A DNA stretch of 64,000 nt from Imperialibacter roseus (GTDB lineage: Bacteria; Bacteroidota; Bacteroidia; Cytophagales; Cyclobacteriaceae): contig NZ_CP136051.1 of assembly GCF_032999765.1 (NCBI RefSeq), positions 6,528,501 to 6,592,500 of the forward strand. The letters run 5' to 3'. The position numbers were made by a program, and so were the translations under genes. Positions 37,232 through 45,850 of this stretch are shown here, in pieces. Below the pieces are notes generated by a model that worked only from the letters and a program-made list of their open reading frames with translations, was not told the DNA's origin and made no database searches. Positions within the stretch are counted from its first letter, which is position 1; each line of letters opens with the position of its first letter.

Positions 37232-38692
37232 TTACCTGACCACCACTCCGTTCTTTACCCCCTTGTTGTTAGCAGTCGGATTGTAAACCATTCCATTTAC
37301 CACCGTGAACATCACCTTTCCGTCTTTTGTGACGATGAATGTGGCTGGATCGCCAAATGAGATGCTTTCATCAGGCGTTTGGTAAGCGCCGATAACATTG
37401 ACAGGCAAGTCAACATATCTCCCGACTGGCTTCCTCACCTTCACATAAGTGTACCCTTCCTGCAGCCAGTTGTCAATGTTGTCAACTGGAATGGCATCCA
37501 TGGTATCGAAAACATCCGGGTAAACTTTCCCTGGCACGATCGTCATTCCGGTCGCATCAATTTCGTCGTAACCAAAATAGACCGACATATCGCCAACATC
37601 TTCAATATAGCCCGCCACGTCGTAGGTTCTAAGGTCTTCACGGGTGTTTTCCCTGAGGCGTATGGCTAAATCCATGGTATACCAACTGCTATCAAGCGCT
37701 AGCTGCCCATTTTTAACCAGCAGGTCTACGTAGTACCGTCCGTTTTCAGGTATTTTGAAATAGTCGTTGCTATCAAGCTTTTTATAACTCCCATCGGCTA
37801 TGCTTTGCAGGGTGCCCAGCAGGGCGAGAAAATGTACTTTTCTGATCATTTGCTTTTCAGGGTCGTTAGGGTAAGCGCCACATTCGATAAGGATTGTGCT
37901 GGTGCCCCATTTCTGGATGTTGTCGCCAAAGGCCCTGGGCTCAAAAGTGTCGTCGTACCTGGCAGTGTGGCCGGGCATGTAGTTTTGAACCAGGTTGTTG
38001 AGTTTGACCACGACTTGCAGGGCGGCCTTTCTTGACGCATTAATGTCTTTTGCTTCGTTATAGGCGGGTGCCAAAAAAGATAGAGACGCTGGCTTTCCTG
38101 TGCTGCCAGCGCTGGTTGCCGAATTCTGGTCGTGTAGGTTGAAGCCGAAATCAGGATTCAGGCTGTCTCTGACATGCTTTAATAACCTTGCTTCCGGCGA
38201 CTGTAGCCTTACGGCATCTCTGTTGATGTCAATACCCAGGGCATTTCTTCTTTGAAACTGCTCCGCCCCATCAGGATTGAGCATGGGAATGAAGTACAAA
38301 GTGACGCCTTTTAATAAGACCTCCTTTTCTTTGGCAAATGTGCTTTTGTCAGAAAGGAAGTTGAAAAGGTCGAGCAGCACCCTCGTAGCGGTTGTTTCAT
38401 CACCGTGCATTTGCGACCAAAGCAAAACTTTTACAGAACCCGTACCGGCTTTCACCAAATAGATGCTCCGGCCCTCTATGCTCTCACCTGCTTTGGTGAC
38501 AGCGAAGCCTTGTTTCGTTTTGAGGTTCAAAAGCAGTGGCTCCACATCGCTGTGTTTGAACCGCCTTACTGAGATGCTTTTCTCGGCGAAGTTGTCGTAG
38601 GCCGCTTCCACTTTTGCCAGAATCTCATTTTGCTGGCAGAAAGCCTGCTGGCAGAGCAATGCGGTAAGAAACAGGAAGGTTGATCTTTTCAT
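37232..38692 (-). CDS. M14 family zinc carboxypeptidase, exported
   Basis: A signal peptide (residues 1-19, QQAFCQQ) precedes an M14 domain. Zinc ligands sit in QMHGDETTATR and GFNLHDQNS, with IPMLNPDGAEQFQRRNALGID for substrate binding and the catalytic glutamate in TILIECGAYPND. The C-terminal third (about 330-486) is beta-rich and follows the catalytic part. It likely trims peptides or cell-wall material in the periplasm. Confidence 0.92.
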   Translation of the reverse strand: MKRSTFLFLTALLCQQAFCQQNEILAKVEAAYDNFAEKSISVRRFKHSDVEPLLLNLKTKQGFAVTKAGESIEGRSIYLVKAGTGSVKVLLWSQMHGDETTATRVLLDLFNFLSDKSTFAKEKEVLLKGVTLYFIPMLNPDGAEQFQRRNALGIDINRDAVRLQSPEARLLKHVRDSLNPDFGFNLHDQNSATSAGSTGKPASLSFLAPAYNEAKDINASRKAALQVVVKLNNLVQNYMPGHTARYDDTFEPRAFGDNIQKWGTSTILIECGAYPNDPEKQMIRKVHFLALLGTLQSIADGSYKKLDSNDYFKIPENGRYYVDLLVKNGQLALDSSWYTMDLAIRLRENTREDLRTYDVAGYIEDVGDMSVYFGYDEIDATGMTIVPGKVYPDVFDTMDAIPVDNIDNWLQEGYTYVKVRKPVGRYVDLPVNVIGAYQTPDESISFGDPATFIVTKDGKVMFTVVNGMVYNPTANNKGVKNGVVVR

Positions 38693-38808
38693 ATTGGGTT
38701 CTTTTCAACAAGGAAGGATAAATATCAGCTATTGGCAACCTTAATTCAACCATTGGAGGGATTTTGCTCTTTGTGTGATAGCTTTGTGGCCGGAATTAGT
38801 TTTGGTTC

Positions 38809-39519
38809 ATGAAGAAAGAGAAATTTGAAGACTGGATTTTGTTTGAAAATGAGAACTACCTGCTGGTAAACAAGCCTCCTTTTCTTTCTACCCTCATGGA
38901 CAGGCAGAGCGAACGCAATGTACTCGATTTGGCAAGAGGCTACGTGACCGATGCTCAGGTAGCGCACCGGCTCGACAAAAACACATCGGGAGTAATCGCT
39001 ATCGCTAAAAACCCCGAGGCTTATAGAAGCCTGGCCATCCAGTTTGAAAAAAGGAAGGTGTATAAAATATATCATGCGCTGACGGATGGCATCCACAAGT
39101 TTGAAGATCACAAAGTGGCTGTTCCGTTGCTTACCACAGGAAAAGGTGAGGTGAAGCCCAGTCGAAAAGGTAAGGCATCAGAGACCATATTGAATTCTAT
39201 AAAAGCGTTTTCCAACCACACCTTGTTAAGCTGCAAGCCACTGACGGGTCGGATGCATCAGGTAAGAGTGCATTGTGCTTATGCCGGAGCGCCTATTGCC
39301 TGCGATGAGTTATACGGTGGCAAGTGGCTTTACTTGTCCAGCCTTAAACGCAAGTTTAATATTGGGAAGTTCGAAGAAGAGCAACCCTTGATCAAGCGTT
39401 ATGCGTTGCACGCTCATGAATTGGTCTTCAAAGACCTCGATGGAAAAAAAGTGGGAGCTGTGGCACCATACCCAAAGGACTTTGAGGTGCTGATCAAGCA
39501 GTTGGAGAAGAATAGCTGA
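38809..39519 (+). CDS. RluA family pseudouridine synthase
   Basis: The catalytic motif VAHRLDKNTSGVIAIAK contains Asp56. The RluA fold continues with RKVYKIYHALTDG and LSCKPLTGRMHQVRVH. There is no S4 domain in its 236 aa. Family members modify rRNA or tRNA; the exact site cannot be told. It stands alone, divergent from the M14 peptidase. Confidence 0.92.
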   Translation: MKKEKFEDWILFENENYLLVNKPPFLSTLMDRQSERNVLDLARGYVTDAQVAHRLDKNTSGVIAIAKNPEAYRSLAIQFEKRKVYKIYHALTDGIHKFEDHKVAVPLLTTGKGEVKPSRKGKASETILNSIKAFSNHTLLSCKPLTGRMHQVRVHCAYAGAPIACDELYGGKWLYLSSLKRKFNIGKFEEEQPLIKRYALHAHELVFKDLDGKKVGAVAPYPKDFEVLIKQLEKNS

Positions 39520-39579
39520 CCCCTGAGAAGTTGATTTTGGCAAGCGGCCGGAGCTAACTTAAATATTTTCAGGGCATTA

Positions 39580-39610
39580 TTGTAATTCAATTTTTATACT
39601 TCTATCTTTG
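39580..39610 (+). promoter_or_regulatory. Promoter of the rplM-rpsI unit
   Basis: TTG (39580-39582), 20 nt, TATCTTTG (39603-39610), matching the Bacteroidota consensus. The leader to rplM is about 55-60 nt. Confidence 0.82.
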
Positions 39611-39673
39611 TGTCCCTTTTTGAGGGCAAGGTATATTCTGTACACAATAAAGAAATTAAAGCTGTTTCGATAA

Positions 39674-40123
39674 ATGGATACGATAAGCTACAAAACACAG
39701 TCTCTAAGCAAGGCGAAAATTGAGAAGAACTGGGTAGTGATTGACGCTGCTGATCAGATTCTTGGTCGTTTCTCAAGCCGGGTGGCTAATGTTCTTCGTG
39801 GAAAGACAAAGGCTAGCTACACTCCTAATATGGACTGTGGAGATAATGTGATCATTTTGAATGCTGAGAAGGTTCGCCTTACCGGTAAGAAAATGAACAA
39901 CAAGACATACATCCGTCACACAGGTTATCCTGGTGGTCAGCGTTTTGCTTCACCTAGAATGGTGTTGGAAAAAGACCCAAGAAGACTTGTTGAGATGGCA
40001 GTAAGAGGAATGCTTCCAAAGAATAGCTTGGGCAGAGAGCAATTCCGCAATCTATATGTTTATGCAGGCACTGAGCACCCTCATGCTGCACAACAACCAA
40101 AAGAAATCAAGTTAACATATTAG
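39674..40123 (+). CDS. rplM: 50S ribosomal protein L13
   Basis: An early 23S rRNA assembly protein. The 149-aa sequence contains WVVIDAADQILGRFSSRVAN, GDNVIILNAEKVRLTG and RMLPKNSLGR-type MLPKNSLGREQFRNLYVY. First gene of a ribosomal protein cluster; rpsI follows after 10 nt. Confidence 0.98.
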   Translation: MDTISYKTQSLSKAKIEKNWVVIDAADQILGRFSSRVANVLRGKTKASYTPNMDCGDNVIILNAEKVRLTGKKMNNKTYIRHTGYPGGQRFASPRMVLEKDPRRLVEMAVRGMLPKNSLGREQFRNLYVYAGTEHPHAAQQPKEIKLTY

Positions 40124-40133
40124 TAATTAGTTA

Positions 40134-40520
40134 ATGGACGTAATCAATACCATAGGCAGAAGAAAGACCTCCGTAGCGAGACTATATCTTCAGAGCGGAA
40201 AAGGTACTTTCAACGTAAACGAAAGAAGCCTTGAAGAATACTTCCCTTCAGAAATCCTTCGTCTGATTGTTCAGCAGCCTCTTGAGCTTACCAGCGAGTC
40301 GGGCAAGTATGACATCAAAATCAATGTTGACGGTGGTGGAATCAAAGGTCAGGCAGAAGCGATTCGTTTGGCAATTTCCAGGGCACTTTGCGAAATCAGC
40401 GAGGAGTTCCGCCCGGCATTGAAGAAGGAAGGCTTCCTTACCAGAGACCCTCGTATGGTTGAACGTAAGAAATACGGTCGTGCTAAGGCTCGTAGAAGAT
40501 TCCAGTTCAGTAAGCGTTAA
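40134..40520 (+). CDS. rpsI: 30S ribosomal protein S9
   Basis: S9 contacts P-site tRNA through its C-terminal tail. The 128-aa chain begins [17 protein letters not shown] and ends in the basic tail [14 protein letters not shown]. It is 10 nt from rplM, the conserved L13-S9 pair. Confidence 0.98.
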   Translation: MDVINTIGRRKTSVARLYLQSGKGTFNVNERSLEEYFPSEILRLIVQQPLELTSESGKYDIKINVDGGGIKGQAEAIRLAISRALCEISEEFRPALKKEGFLTRDPRMVERKKYGRAKARRRFQFSKR

Positions 40521-40550
40521 TCAGTATTTCATATACTTTATATATAATTA

Positions 40551-41327
40551 ATGGCTAATCTAGAATACAAGGACTTACTAGACGCTGGTGTTCATTTCGG
40601 ACACTTAACGAGAAAGTGGGATCCCCAAATGGCTCCATATATTTTCATGGAGAAAAATGGAATCCATATTATCGATCTTAACAAAACGCTTGTGTGCCTC
40701 GAAGAAGCGTCTAAAGCACTCAAGCAAGTAGTACGTTCAGGCCGCAAGGTGATGTTCGTGGCTACAAAGAAGCAGGCCAAAGACCTGGTGGCTGATGAAG
40801 CAAGAAGGCTGAAGATGCCTTATGCTACTGAGCGCTGGTTGGGCGGTATGCTTACAAACTTTGCTACTATCCGCAAGTCATTGAAGAAAATGCAGGGTAT
40901 TGACAAGTTGATGAAGGAAGAAAGCTTCACCGGCCTTGCCAAGAGAGAGCGTTTGATGGTGACTCGTGAAAAAGAAAAGCTGGAAAGAGTGCTTGGCGGT
41001 ATCGCTGACCTTACTCGTCTTCCTGCAGCTCTTTTCATCGTGGATATCAAGCGTGAGCACATAGCAGTGAAAGAAGCTCAAAAGCTGAACATTCCTGTGT
41101 TTGCTATTGTGGATACTAACTCAAACCCTAACGAGGTTGATTTCCCTATCCCAGGCAACGATGATGCTTACAAGTCTGTGAAACTAATTTTATCTTACAT
41201 CTCTGAAGTAATTGAGGAAGGTCTCAATGAGCGCAAGAGAGAAAAAGACGATGCAAAGTCTAAAGAAGACGAAGATGAGAAGCGTCGGGTAGATGAAGTA
41301 GAGGCAGTAGAAGAATCAAAAGATTAA
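40551..41327 (+). CDS. rpsB: 30S ribosomal protein S2
   Basis: S2 is added late to the small subunit and helps bind S1. The sequence has LLDAGVHFGHLTRKWDPQM, ERWLGGMLTNF and PVFAIVDTNSNPNEVDFPIPGNDDA. The acidic C-terminal tail (KSKEDEDEKRRVDEVEAVE) is longer than in E. coli. A GNRA-loop hairpin and a terminator-like hairpin separate it from tsf. Confidence 0.98.
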   Translation: MANLEYKDLLDAGVHFGHLTRKWDPQMAPYIFMEKNGIHIIDLNKTLVCLEEASKALKQVVRSGRKVMFVATKKQAKDLVADEARRLKMPYATERWLGGMLTNFATIRKSLKKMQGIDKLMKEESFTGLAKRERLMVTREKEKLERVLGGIADLTRLPAALFIVDIKREHIAVKEAQKLNIPVFAIVDTNSNPNEVDFPIPGNDDAYKSVKLILSYISEVIEEGLNERKREKDDAKSKEDEDEKRRVDEVEAVEESKD

Positions 41328-41340
41328 ATTATAAATAGTG

Positions 41341-41356
41341 TATCCGGAAACGGATA
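41341..41356 (+). other. GNRA-capped hairpin in the rpsB-tsf spacer
   Basis: TATCCG-GAAA-CGGATA, a 6-bp perfect stem closed by a GAAA tetraloop, starts 13 nt after the rpsB stop. GNRA loops are stable and often dock with RNA or protein, so this may stabilise the rpsB 3' end or take part in regulation. Confidence 0.55.
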
Positions 41357-41362
41357 GATTTT

Positions 41363-41402
41363 AAAAATTGAACATCGGAGATCCTTCGGTGTTCAATTTT
41401 TG
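41363..41402 (+). terminator. Terminator/attenuator between rpsB and tsf
   Basis: AAAAATTGAACA (41363-41374) pairs with TGTTCAATTTTT (41390-41401). Inside it, further G-C and G-T pairs continue the stem around a short loop. The T-rich 3' arm fits a rho-independent terminator or attenuator that lowers tsf relative to rpsB. Confidence 0.75.
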
Positions 41403-41440
41403 TTTAAAGCATTTCAAAAAACATTAAAGGATAAATAACA

Positions 41441-42271
41441 ATGGCAATCACTGCACAAGACGTAAACAAGTTACGGCAAATGACTGGCGCCGGCATGATG
41501 GATTGTAAGAAAGCACTTACAGAATCGGACGGTGACTTCGAAAAAGCAATAGAGATTTTGCGGAAAAAGGGACAGAAGGTTTCTGCTTCCCGCTCTGATC
41601 GTGAAACTACAGAAGGATCCGTTTTTGTGCGCACTAACGACAGCAATACAAAGGCAGTTCTTATCTCGCTCACTTGCGAAACAGACTTTGTTGCTAAAAA
41701 CGAAGAATTCGTTAAGCTTGGCAACACGATCATCGACCTGGCATTTGCTAAGTCTCCAGCTTCGGTAGAAGATTTGAAGGCACTTAAGGCTGGCGATCTT
41801 ACAGTTGACGAGAAGATCATAGAGCTTGTTGGTAAGATTGGTGAGAAGCTTGAAATTTCTGCTTACGAAGTGATGGAAGCCGAAACGGTAGTTTCTTATA
41901 TCCACGCTGGCAGCAAACTTGGCGTTTTGGTAGCTCTGAAAGGTGGAAACAGCGCTGACGTGATTGACGCTGGTCGTGACGTGGGTATGCAGATTGCAGC
42001 CATGAACCCAATTGCAGTGGATCAAAACAGTGTTGACAAAGCTGTTATTGAAAAAGAAATTGAGATTGGAAAAGACATTGCTCGTCAGGAGGGCAAGCCA
42101 GAGGAGATGGTAGAGAAAATCGCTCTTGGCAAGCTGAACAAATTCTTCAAAGAAAGCACATTGCTTAGCCAGGCGTTCGTGAAAGACAACTCAAAAACGA
42201 TTGCTCAATACCTTGATAGTGTTCAAAAGGGATTGACTGTCACTTCTTTCAAGAGAATTTCAATCGGTTAA
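41441..42271 (+). CDS. tsf: Elongation factor Ts
   Basis: EF-Ts recycles EF-Tu GDP to GTP. The N-terminal UBA-like part (VNKLRQMTGAGMMDCKKALTE) and the core TCETDFVAKNEEF are characteristic. The 276-aa length is normal. AAGG lies upstream of the ATG as a weak Shine-Dalgarno. A strong hairpin precedes it. Confidence 0.98.
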   Translation: MAITAQDVNKLRQMTGAGMMDCKKALTESDGDFEKAIEILRKKGQKVSASRSDRETTEGSVFVRTNDSNTKAVLISLTCETDFVAKNEEFVKLGNTIIDLAFAKSPASVEDLKALKAGDLTVDEKIIELVGKIGEKLEISAYEVMEAETVVSYIHAGSKLGVLVALKGGNSADVIDAGRDVGMQIAAMNPIAVDQNSVDKAVIEKEIEIGKDIARQEGKPEEMVEKIALGKLNKFFKESTLLSQAFVKDNSKTIAQYLDSVQKGLTVTSFKRISIG

Positions 42272-42297
42272 GGTTTATATTATCATTAATAGATAGG

Positions 42298-42328
42298 AAA
42301 AGCGCCCTTATTTGAGGACGCTTTTTTT
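42298..42328. terminator. Terminator between tsf and the glycogen synthase gene
   Basis: AAAAGCG (42298-42304) pairs with CGCTTTT (42319-42325), with CCT/AGG continuing the stem past one mismatch. T-runs on both strands suit the two convergent genes. Confidence 0.8.
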
Positions 42329-42335
42329 ATTTGGA

Positions 42336-44198
42336 CTAAGCCTTCAGCCGATCAAGCGCCAGCTGATAGGCTTGATCATAATACTTCGTTAGGGTAGTCC
42401 AGTCGAAATACACCGACGTGCTCTCCACCTTGTTTCGTAAGGTGATTCTTTCCCTTCGGTTCATATTGATGAACTTGTACATTTGGTAAGCAAGCTGGTC
42501 GGCCGACTGATTGAAGTTCCTTTTCTGCCGGTTTACCACATAGATTCCATTGCTGGCATGGTCTTTCATATTGTGCAATACATAGTCGCCAAACCCAGCC
42601 AGGTCGCTCGTAATGGCCGGCACCCCGCTGGCAATACATTCAAGCGGAGTGTAGCCCCAGGGCTCGTAGTAGCTTGGGAAAACACCCATGTGACAACCTC
42701 TTACAAACTGGCCATACTCCATGCCAAACAGCGGGTTGGTCGAGTTTACAAAATCAGGGTGATACACAATTTTCACTCTGTCATCCTCATGATTGAGAAG
42801 GCTGGATGTTCTGAGGAAGTTAAGGATGTCGTCGCCACCGTCGTCGACCAAATTGTGAGTGACTACTGGTGGTAGTTGGTCCGTTTTCCAGCTTTGCAGA
42901 AGCCTTCTGTAGCGCAGTCTCCAATAGTCGTCAACAAAGTCGTTGAGCATGGGGAGTCGATGGTCGCTGCTGGAGGCCGCTGAGTAGAACAATCTTTCGC
43001 CCACCTGTTTTTTGATAGCGTCTGTTGTTTGGCGAAGCTCTTCGAGCACAGCCCGGCTGTGCAGAATGTCGGGGTTGATGCTGTGGAATGGCTGCTTTGT
43101 GATGAAAAACATGACGACCGTCATTTCGCTGCCTTCATTTTTCAGCCTCCAGTTGAGGCGAGCCAGCGCCTCAAGGGCCAGGTCAAACCCTTTGTTTTTG
43201 TATTCATACCTGCCAGAGGTAAAGAAATACAGCGTATTGTCCAGGTCAAAAGTATAGCTCTTGAAGAAGTGAGCCATAGCAAACTGGTGTATTTTTTCTT
43301 TGTACTCCCGGTGAAGGTTCTGGAATTCGTGCAATGCCTCAAACCGCTGGTTGTTGATGCCGTTGGGTAGGATTACGTCGGGCGTTCTGCCAAGCAGGTA
43401 CTTGCACTCCTGGGCTGTAACGTCAGAAACAGTGGTGAATACCTGAGCTCCGTGAGCCGCTGCTCTCTCTAAGTTGGCGATGGCCTCCACGTTGAAATTG
43501 GTTGCCTCCTTCGACCAGTCCATGAAAGGCAGGTGCTGGTAGAAGTCGGAGCTGTTCATGGCGAGGTAGCGCCCCAGCAAGGTGGCATGGGTGGTGAATA
43601 CCGTGGATATCGGCATTTTTTGCCTTCTGATGTCCGGAATGCATGACGCAGCCATCCATTCGTGGAAGTGCGCTATGATCTTTTTCTTTTTGGCGGTACC
43701 CAGCGAGAGCTCATCGAGGAAGATTTTAACGCACTCTCCAAAGGCAACTACCTGGTCAATCAGGTGATCCTCGGCCGGTGTGGTGATGCCGTGGTGTTCC
43801 CACAGCAAGTATTTGATTTCACCAAGCTTGCTCCATATACTGCCAAGGTTAAATAGAACAGCTTTGGGACGGCCTGTCACAAGCCAGTGGCCATAATGCA
43901 CTTCAAATCCCTTTTCCCTCATTTTAACAACTGCCTTGCCAAAAGGATCAGAGAAATCATCAATTGGGTCAAATTCAGCAGATACCTGGTGCTTAAAGTA
44001 AGGGCCGAGCAAGCAATAGTTATCCCCCCATTTGGGCATCGTGGCTGGCACCTTGGAACGTATTACTGTATATATTCCACCCACCTGATTAAGGACCTCC
44101 CAGGCTATCTCCACAAGAAGGGTGTCTTTCATTTCCTTTTTGCTAATCTTCTTTAGCGCTTTTACAGCTTTTGTTTCCTGGCCTTTGGTCGTGCTCAT
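42336..44198 (-). CDS. Glycogen synthase, GT3 (eukaryotic-type) family
   Basis: The 620-aa protein resembles fungal and animal glycogen synthases rather than GlgA (GT5). Landmarks are LLVEIAWEVLNQVGGIYTVIRSK near the N-terminus, AHFHEWMAASCIPDIRRQ, TVFTTHATLLGRYLA, GRYEYKNKGFDLALEAL, and the C-terminal nucleotide-sugar site GVFPSYYEPWGYTPLECIASGVPAITSDLAGFG, of which only these key parts are cited. Many Bacteroidota use this form, making alpha-1,4-glucan from UDP-glucose. No branching enzyme or phosphorylase is nearby. Confidence 0.92.
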   Translation of the reverse strand: MSTTKGQETKAVKALKKISKKEMKDTLLVEIAWEVLNQVGGIYTVIRSKVPATMPKWGDNYCLLGPYFKHQVSAEFDPIDDFSDPFGKAVVKMREKGFEVHYGHWLVTGRPKAVLFNLGSIWSKLGEIKYLLWEHHGITTPAEDHLIDQVVAFGECVKIFLDELSLGTAKKKKIIAHFHEWMAASCIPDIRRQKMPISTVFTTHATLLGRYLAMNSSDFYQHLPFMDWSKEATNFNVEAIANLERAAAHGAQVFTTVSDVTAQECKYLLGRTPDVILPNGINNQRFEALHEFQNLHREYKEKIHQFAMAHFFKSYTFDLDNTLYFFTSGRYEYKNKGFDLALEALARLNWRLKNEGSEMTVVMFFITKQPFHSINPDILHSRAVLEELRQTTDAIKKQVGERLFYSAASSSDHRLPMLNDFVDDYWRLRYRRLLQSWKTDQLPPVVTHNLVDDGGDDILNFLRTSSLLNHEDDRVKIVYHPDFVNSTNPLFGMEYGQFVRGCHMGVFPSYYEPWGYTPLECIASGVPAITSDLAGFGDYVLHNMKDHASNGIYVVNRQKRNFNQSADQLAYQMYKFINMNRRERITLRNKVESTSVYFDWTTLTKYYDQAYQLALDRLKA

Positions 44199-44903
44199 AG
44201 TAAGGTGCTTAGTAGGTATATATGTAGGGTCTCGAATGTGCTAGGTAAATTATAACTATTTTTTTAAGGAAGAAATTACTGGGCCAGTATTGCGTAGTAA
44301 AATCAACAATAGGAAAGACTGTCTCCATATTTCATCTGTATAAAATTTACTTTTTAGGGCCAGATGGAATAGCCTGTACCATTACGGAATAGATCTTAGT
44401 CTGTTGACAGGTTATTCATTCCGTTGGGTAGGGTATTCCTTATGGCTATTTCATCAGAGAGCACTATTTGAAATAGTACTCAGATGAAGGAGGCTTGTCG
44501 TCAGGTTGTGGATTTTGCGTCCGTTACCGACTGGCAGAATGTATTGGCAGGTGTTGCTAATGTGTTGACCCTACAAGTAAATTTTGCAATCGTTTGCGCT
44601 GCCAATATTATTTTTTTATATGGCTATTATTCATTCAATATAAAGGATGTTTTTGTGTATAAACATTATGAATGGATATTTTAAGCATTAAATGATGTAA
44701 CATATAATTTTAAATATAATCAGTGAATAGAGTAATGTGTTTCAACCTCAAAAATATTTTTTTGACCTTTCTCTATTTTGATTTTCTCCTACCAACAAAA
44801 TGCTATATTTGAAATATTCTCTTCAAACGAGGGTAATTGGCCGTCGTTATTGAAGTATTTATAAAATAGACAACATTAGTTTAAGATTTTACTAACACAC
44901 GCT
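44199..44903. other. 705-bp gene-poor, AT-rich intergenic region
   Basis: The stretch lies between the divergent glycogen synthase and NUMOD4 genes. A 66-codon frame at 44484-44684 has no convincing coding character. The notable element is the long hairpin at 44452-44486. TATATTTG at 44804-44811 matches a -7 element for the NUMOD4 gene, but the nearest TTG is 23 nt away. It could house a non-coding RNA; I cannot show one. Confidence 0.5.
44452..44486. other. Long imperfect inverted repeat/hairpin
   Basis: Three nested paired blocks are visible: CATC/GATG outside, GAG/CTC in the middle, and ACTATTT/AAATAGT inside with a single-base loop. The total is 14 pairs over 35 nt with small internal loops. 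It is not followed by a T-run, so it is not a terminator. It may be an operator or an RNA structure. Confidence 0.5.
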
Positions 44904-45452
44904 ATGAGCATTCAAAGAATTGAACGTATAGAAGAGGTGTGGAAGCCCATCGATGAATTTTCGAACTACGAAGTATCCAATCGGGGTCGTATCAGAAGCA
45001 AAGACCGTGAGACTTTTCACCGGGGAAGTCAAACGATGATGAAGGTGAAAGGCAAGGTGATGAAGCAACGATGGAACAAGTCGTGTAAGTGTTTTTTCCT
45101 GGACCTTCTCAATGATGACGGGAAAAGGAGAACTGTTTATCCGCACAAGGAAGTTGCGAAGGCTTATTGTATCAATGTTCTTCCGGATGAATACAATATG
45201 ATTATTCATCTTGATAATAATCCCCGCAATAACGACTCGACCAACCTGGAGTGGGTAAGTTCTTCTGAACATATGGCTTTCCAGTTTGAGAACGGAAACA
45301 AAGACAACTACAAGGTTTGGAAGATCAGGAAGCGGCGCTACAAGAATGGATTTAAGCCGGACACCACATTTAAAGGACGTCCGAGAAAAGACGAGGTTTA
45401 TGTTGACAGCGAGGTGGAAGTGGAGGAGGAAATGCTCGAGGCAGTAGAATAA
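44904..45452 (+). CDS. Stand-alone NUMOD4/HNH endonuclease-like protein
   Basis: The N-terminus carries the NUMOD4 DNA-binding motif (VWKPIDEFSNYEVSNRGRIR). An HNH_3-type nuclease follows: HLDNNPRNN and DSTNLEWVS, with histidine 101-region and asparagines conserved. The C-terminus is charged and acidic (SEVEVEEEMLEAVE). Such proteins are homing-endonuclease relatives, often from phage or introns, but this one is free-standing with no intron visible. Function in the host is unknown. Confidence 0.85.
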   Translation: MSIQRIERIEEVWKPIDEFSNYEVSNRGRIRSKDRETFHRGSQTMMKVKGKVMKQRWNKSCKCFFLDLLNDDGKRRTVYPHKEVAKAYCINVLPDEYNMIIHLDNNPRNNDSTNLEWVSSSEHMAFQFENGNKDNYKVWKIRKRRYKNGFKPDTTFKGRPRKDEVYVDSEVEVEEEMLEAVE

Positions 45453-45460
45453 AAAAAAGA

Positions 45461-45482
45461 AGGGCTTGTGCCCTCCCTTTTC
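45461..45482 (+). terminator. Short terminator after the NUMOD4 gene
   Basis: AGGGC-TTGT-GCCCT hairpin (45461-45474) followed by CCCTTTT. Confidence 0.55.
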
Positions 45483-45850
45483 CATCAACCAACCGTAAAC
45501 TAAAAACTATATCCTTTTGCCAGTATGCGGGTGTTAAGTAACTGCTTAAAACCCCGAGACGCAGGAGTATATTTTAACCTTGAGATTCGTGGCAGAGTAG
45601 ATTTTTCCGTTGTTGTCGTTCAGCATCCACTTTGCGTATTGTTATTTTCTATTTTGAGTTCTTGACCTTTGTGTCTGCCTGATTACAGACACCTGTTAAT
45701 AGCCAAACGACGTGCCAACTTTTGTAAGTAGCTGAAAAACAGTTATTTGTGTGATAGGTCAGGTATGTTATCCTGGCGGACTGTCCGAAAATGATACAGG
45801 CATAGGCCGGTGATGTACAGTACAACTATTAAAAATGGTTTTACGTACTG
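45483..45850. other. Gene-free stretch between the NUMOD4 and fabH-like genes
   Basis: No credible coding frame. A 7-bp inverted repeat GTGTCTG/CAGACAC (45671-45692, 8-nt loop) is the only structure I see. Confidence 0.4.

Noticed and set aside
44484-44684. 66-codon frame in the gap before the NUMOD4 gene
   Set aside because: Composition is not convincingly coding, no similarity is recognised, and its start lies in the hairpin at 44452-44486.
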